A DNA stretch of 64,000 nucleotides, taken from assembly GCA_947179485.1 (NCBI GenBank), contig OX359249.1, forward strand, positions 11,780,001 to 11,844,000, written 5' to 3'. The translations under genes were made by a program, and so were the position numbers. The notes under the pieces were generated by a model. The model saw only the letters and a program-made list of their open reading frames with translations. It ran no database searches and was not told where the DNA came from. This stretch comes from Allacma fusca (lineage: Eukaryota; Arthropoda; Collembola; Symphypleona; Sminthuridae). Numbering within the stretch: position 1 is the first letter of the stretch; each line of letters begins with the position of its first letter. Positions 59,701 through 64,000 of the stretch are shown here, one piece after another.

Positions 59701-61903
59701 CGGGCTCATGATGAAAGTTTGTAAGCTGATACTTATTTCAATCAACAATTCAATTGGAAGGTATTGAATGGCCAAGCTTGGATAATATCAATCAACGATT
59801 GTACTCCACAATTTTTTTTCACCCACTTGAATCATTCCATTCCTCTCCTTTCTCTCCCTTTTAAGTCCAACTCCCAGCATAATAAGCACTAGAAATCTAA
59901 TTCTAAATACAAATTCCATTCCAATATTGATCCTCCGTGAGTAAGGAAATCTCTGAAATATTCATCCAAAAGTAGGCTGAGTGAATAAATCAATAGAAAA
60001 GTTACCCTAGGCCTTTTAAGGCCCGAAACATACTTGACTGGCCCACAAGACTCTCTCTCTCTCTCTCTATTGTGGATAAGTGCACGGGGAATCAGTAGAA
60101 TCCTCCTATTTTACTGGTCTCTAGTTGATAATGTGTGTCTGACGTGAGACTCTCTGTTTCTTTTAAAAATAAAGAATGAAAGTTGATTTGGGGGAAAGTC
60201 CTTGTAGGGAAAATTTTGAGGGGAATCAAGTTTCCGTAGACTCATCCTACCGACGATGATCGGATGCCGTGCAGGGTAAGGAAAAAAAAGTAAGTTGAAA
60301 GTATATCCCAAGATATTTTAACTTTCCTCACCGCCTCCCAAACTTACCGAGAAAAGTTAGGGGAAAGGCTCGGAGAAAGGAGCAACAGTTGAGTAATGGT
60401 GACTCTTTCCCAATTTCTCCTCCATCCTTCATCTTTCCCTTATGACACTGTACGGAGATGTGAGGCTACTATATGGATTAGATCCGCAATCTGTAGGTAA
60501 CCCAAAGGTCTCTCTCTCTCTCTCTAGTAGAAGTAGATTCTTAGGAGTGAAAACTTTCCTTCCATGATTTGGCATTTAACTTGCGGATTTTTTTCCCCTA
60601 GCAAGAACAAATGGACTGCCCAAGACATGACAAAATAGCCCATAAATACTGAGGAACAACTTGGGATTTGAAAACTTCAAGCATGATTCGTCACTTGGAA
60701 AAAAGGCACTGTCTCTTCCCTTGACTTGTAAAATCCTCTTTTTAAAAAAATCGTAAGTCTCGAGGAAACAAGAGCAGAGTCTCCTATAGGAGTGGCAATA
60801 CGAATCAAAATACTAACAAATTGGCATTCCCCCAGCATTTGAATCTGATGGTAATAACTATAGATATATTAGGGGGGGGGAAATAACAATAATAATAACA
60901 AGATGCATACTTGCACCCCACATCCGGACAGATATGGACAGATCGTCTATACATCCCTCCTTATGGAAACACTCAAGTGTTAACTGTGTGTTGTAAAATC
61001 CCACCCGTTCATTTAAACAAGGCTCAATTGGGAACCTAATCCTTTCGTTTGTCTCTTCCCATCCTCGACGCCTTGGTGCTTTTGGGTGAAATCATATTCC
61101 GAGGAAAGGGGAACTTTCCACACAAATTGGCAATATTTTGACATGATCAATACTCTCCTACAGATTTCAAATCCTCTTTAGGTCTCTGTTCCCAAATACA
61201 ATCTCACAACTCAATCTCCTCCAGTAGGTATGGTTGCATTGGGAAGATCTCAACACAAACACGTACAAGCATTGAGGGATGATTAGATCCAGGAGGAATT
61301 GATGCACAAGTCATAGATCCAATCCCTTCCCACACATGACATCCTCCCTGAGTTAGTTTTCTGGAGGGGGGAAGCTCAAATTAAATCCTATCAATTAAAT
61401 TTTATAATTGATGTGATATTCTCATTGTCTTGTTGGGATGTCAAAGGACAATTATTACTAAAAAGCCCTTGCCCCACTCTCCAATATTGTCAAGTATGGG
61501 GAAATTAAGACTAAAAATATGAACTCATGTCTTCTCACCGGAAATAATAATCCGATAACCCTTCTCAGAATCCTGTCATAGTCAACAGACCCCAAATCAG
61601 CTAAATTAAAATAGTGTCGGATAAAAATGAGCCGATGCTCAAACTTGAGCTGTTTGGATTACCAGCCCAAGTATCATTTTCACTTCTCTAAACTCTGCCT
61701 CGAGCCTTGAAAGAGACTCATTACTCAGAGGAGTCTACCCAAAGTAGGAACAAAACATGTCAAGCCTGAATATAGAATAAATACCACCGTCCCTGAAAGC
61801 AGTGATTAGAGAAGATTAGACATAAAGTAATAAACACATCACACAAATCAATTCATGCTAACAATCCCATAACGAACCACTTTGTTCCTCCGAACTCAAC
61901 AGT

Positions 61904-61926
61904 AGAGAGAGAGAGAGAGAGAGAGA
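61904..61926. repeat. (GA)n microsatellite
   Basis: Uninterrupted GA units. Confidence 0.9.
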
Positions 61927-63532
61927 ATTACATGACACATTTTCCTGTTGACTTCCACTCGGGTGCTTGATCATATAAGAGTGACTCCAGGGGAAATGAA
62001 AACCCTTTTTAATTTCTCCCCCCTTCAAGACAAGACTTCCAACCTACTACAATTAAGTTCAACGGAGCGGGGTCATGAGTCTGGGGGAATTCTGGGATAA
62101 TTCTAAAAATCCCTGGAATTTCTGGGAAGTCAGATTAAAAATACTAGAGCCCTCCGGGCTGCTGGAGTAAGTATGTAAGTAATTCTAACAAAGTAATTTG
62201 TGGAGGTACAGTTCAAGGCATCAGGTATTTCTGTTTTCGGAGGACAGCGAACGTGCAAAGGAACCTAACTCCCTGACTCTGTCACAGATGAATAGACAGA
62301 TGCGTTGAGTAAGCAAATCCTCAAAGGAGACATCAAGATATGAGAGAAATAAATGTGGAGCTAGGAAAATATACCATGGGATCGGGAACTCTATATCTAC
62401 TTGGAACTCTCTGAAGCTCTGACTCGGGAAATGAGCGACATTTTAAACAGTCAAACTTAATTACGAGGATGTGTTGGTGTTTGGGAGAGAATGGGCTCTA
62501 AATGAATATGTCTCATGTACCAGGAGTCAGGGTGGTAGTGGCACAAGGTTCCAAAAAGGCAATACTCATTTCTTCCCATCGCTCATATAGGAGAGGCCGA
62601 CGTCGGGTACAGTCAACATGGAGGACCATGTGGAACTAGCAAGTAAATATATCTCCTCCCATACATAAGTAAGTTTGAGAGAAACAAAAGTAAATTACAT
62701 TAGATGATGCTCAAGCTCAACCATCAATCCTTCCCCAAAGCCTTTTCCTACATTACTTCCAAGTGACTTCATACTATCTGGTAACAAATGTAAAGGCGGC
62801 AGTCCCTACTATTTTCCCCATTGAGACTACCTCGAGTTGAAATAATTGTTCTGGCTTCGTCCAAACCATATAACAAGACTTGTCTGCGGAGACACTTGAA
62901 CTTGTAAACTTTTATATCCTCTTGTTTTTGTCCCAGGCTCTCATGGTGTATCCCCAGCATAAAAAAAAGTAGATACTTTTCAGCTTCACTGCTCTTCACC
63001 GTCCTCTCCTCCTTTAAGGCTTAGCTTATCGTCGTCCGTCTCCCTGGTCTCTGGACCCTCGTGACAGCCCTGCACATTTTGGGAAGTTTCATTTCATGGA
63101 GAGCTTGTCCGCATAAGATTCGGAGTCCCTAGTCCCTGCATATGCTCATTTACGCCTTTATAAGTGGGAGTTATCCCACAAGTTCATAACTACCAGTACA
63201 TATCCATCGGGATGTGGTACATATCTATCTCGCAGTAATTACGTACTAAGTTCCTCCATGAACTAGTTTACTTCATATTGTGTCTCTCTATGGGACTTTT
63301 TTCTGTATGTGGACACTACATACATAGATACATACGTACATGATGGTATGTATTCCTACAAGGGCAATTTGATTAGCAACTGTACGTAATTTATCCAAAA
63401 ATTACTTCTAGCAAAACTTCATCCTTGAAGCATCCCACATTTTATCTTCCTTCCTTCCTGAGAGAAAATAACTTTAGACCAATCCCGTCGAGGTAGATGT
63501 TACACACTGATCTACTGGAACGTAGCACAGGA

Positions 63533-63554
63533 CTCTCTCTCTCTCTCTCTCTCT
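63533..63554. repeat. (CT)n microsatellite
   Basis: Eleven CT units. Confidence 0.9.
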
Positions 63555-64000
63555 ATAGGAGTCACCTATTCAGCACCCCCTGAACGAGTGAGTCCTTTAA
63601 TAGAATTAACATTTGAAAAACAGGACTGCCCCTAAAGATTCTGTTCTCCGTCAGAGAGGAAAGAATTTTAAAAGGGAGAATCCCTTATAGCAAGAGTGAA
63701 TCTTCTACAGGATTTTTCGGTAATTTTAATTTTTAGGAGAGATTGAGAAAAAATTAAAAAGTAGGGGAGGGGAAGGGAAAGGAGAGATCTCAACACAGAA
63801 AATATTGGAGAGAGATCGAAGTTTCAGCCAAAGTTTTAGTTCTGGTCCAGTTGGTGCTTTAATTTAATTGGAAAATTCCAGGACACTATTTGACTACAAG
63901 GACTATCAGAAATCAGGAGAGGAGTGCAATAAATTTTATGAGGTATAAGTCTCTCCAGAAATGAGCATAGGACATATGTTGGGCCCCCAACAATAGCTCA

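Larger units (their letters stand above)
52358..64000. other. No gene recognised (right flank)
   Basis: On the - strand this is upstream of the allatostatin-A gene and should contain its promoter and 5' exon, but none could be fixed. A TATAAA on that strand at 63157-63162 and a GTAAGT donor near 54210 are the best isolated signals. Simple repeats: GA at 53701-53739 and 61904-61926, CT at 60051-60069 and 63533-63554, and a poly-G run near 60872. The overlapping + strand frames at 58374-58909 look like chance. Confidence 0.4.

Noticed and set aside
63157-63162. TATAAA on the - strand as the allatostatin-A promoter
   Set aside because: It is nearly 11 kb from the coding start, with no CpG-rich block, initiator or traceable 5' exon. 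An isolated hexamer is expected by chance.

Overview
The window looks like nuclear DNA of an arthropod, most likely a crustacean. It carries two arthropod-type neuropeptide precursors, genes split into short exons by GT-AG introns, many GA/CT, GT/AC and poly-G simple repeats, and remnants of cut-and-paste transposons. A parasitic copepod such as a sea louse would fit the overall style, but that is a guess from texture, not something the sequence proves. No prokaryotic or organellar features were seen.

Layout. (1) 2.4-12.4 kb, + strand: an allatostatin-B (myoinhibitory peptide) gene. A CpG-rich TATA promoter with a probable 5' untranslated exon lies about 6 kb upstream, and four coding exons encode a 149-residue precursor with six amidated W...W peptides. 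(2) 12.4-30.2 kb: about 18 kb in which no gene is recognised, with simple repeats only. (3) 30.2-48.4 kb: a visibly AT-richer block that differs in texture from both flanks. It lacks the long GA/CT and poly-G tracts and is packed with transposon debris. It holds a Tigger/pogo-type transposase in pieces, several inverted-repeat elements (36.1, 36.5, 37.4, 42.8-43.1 and 45.7-46.6 kb) and a diverged tandem duplication (46.7-47.3 kb). It also holds small host genes: a three-exon 87-residue predicted coiled-coil protein (+, 32.8-33.2 kb), a terminal exon with a FFAT motif (-, 32.55 kb), a complete seven-exon CRAL-TRIO/SEC14-like lipid-binding protein of 249 residues (-, 38.5-40.4 kb), and a terminal exon of an unidentified membrane protein (-, 44.6-45.0 kb). 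(4) 50.4-52.4 kb, - strand: an allatostatin-A gene with two coding exons and a 179-residue precursor with five FGLamide peptides. (5) 52.4-64 kb: no gene recognised.

Functional picture. The two allatostatin genes belong to unrelated peptide families that both act as inhibitory or myomodulatory neuropeptides through separate G-protein-coupled receptors. They sit about 38 kb apart and point toward each other, with a TE-rich block and lipid-handling genes between them. All exon models were read by eye from splice sites and reading phase. The MIP, AST-A and CRAL-TRIO models close perfectly in phase across every intron.
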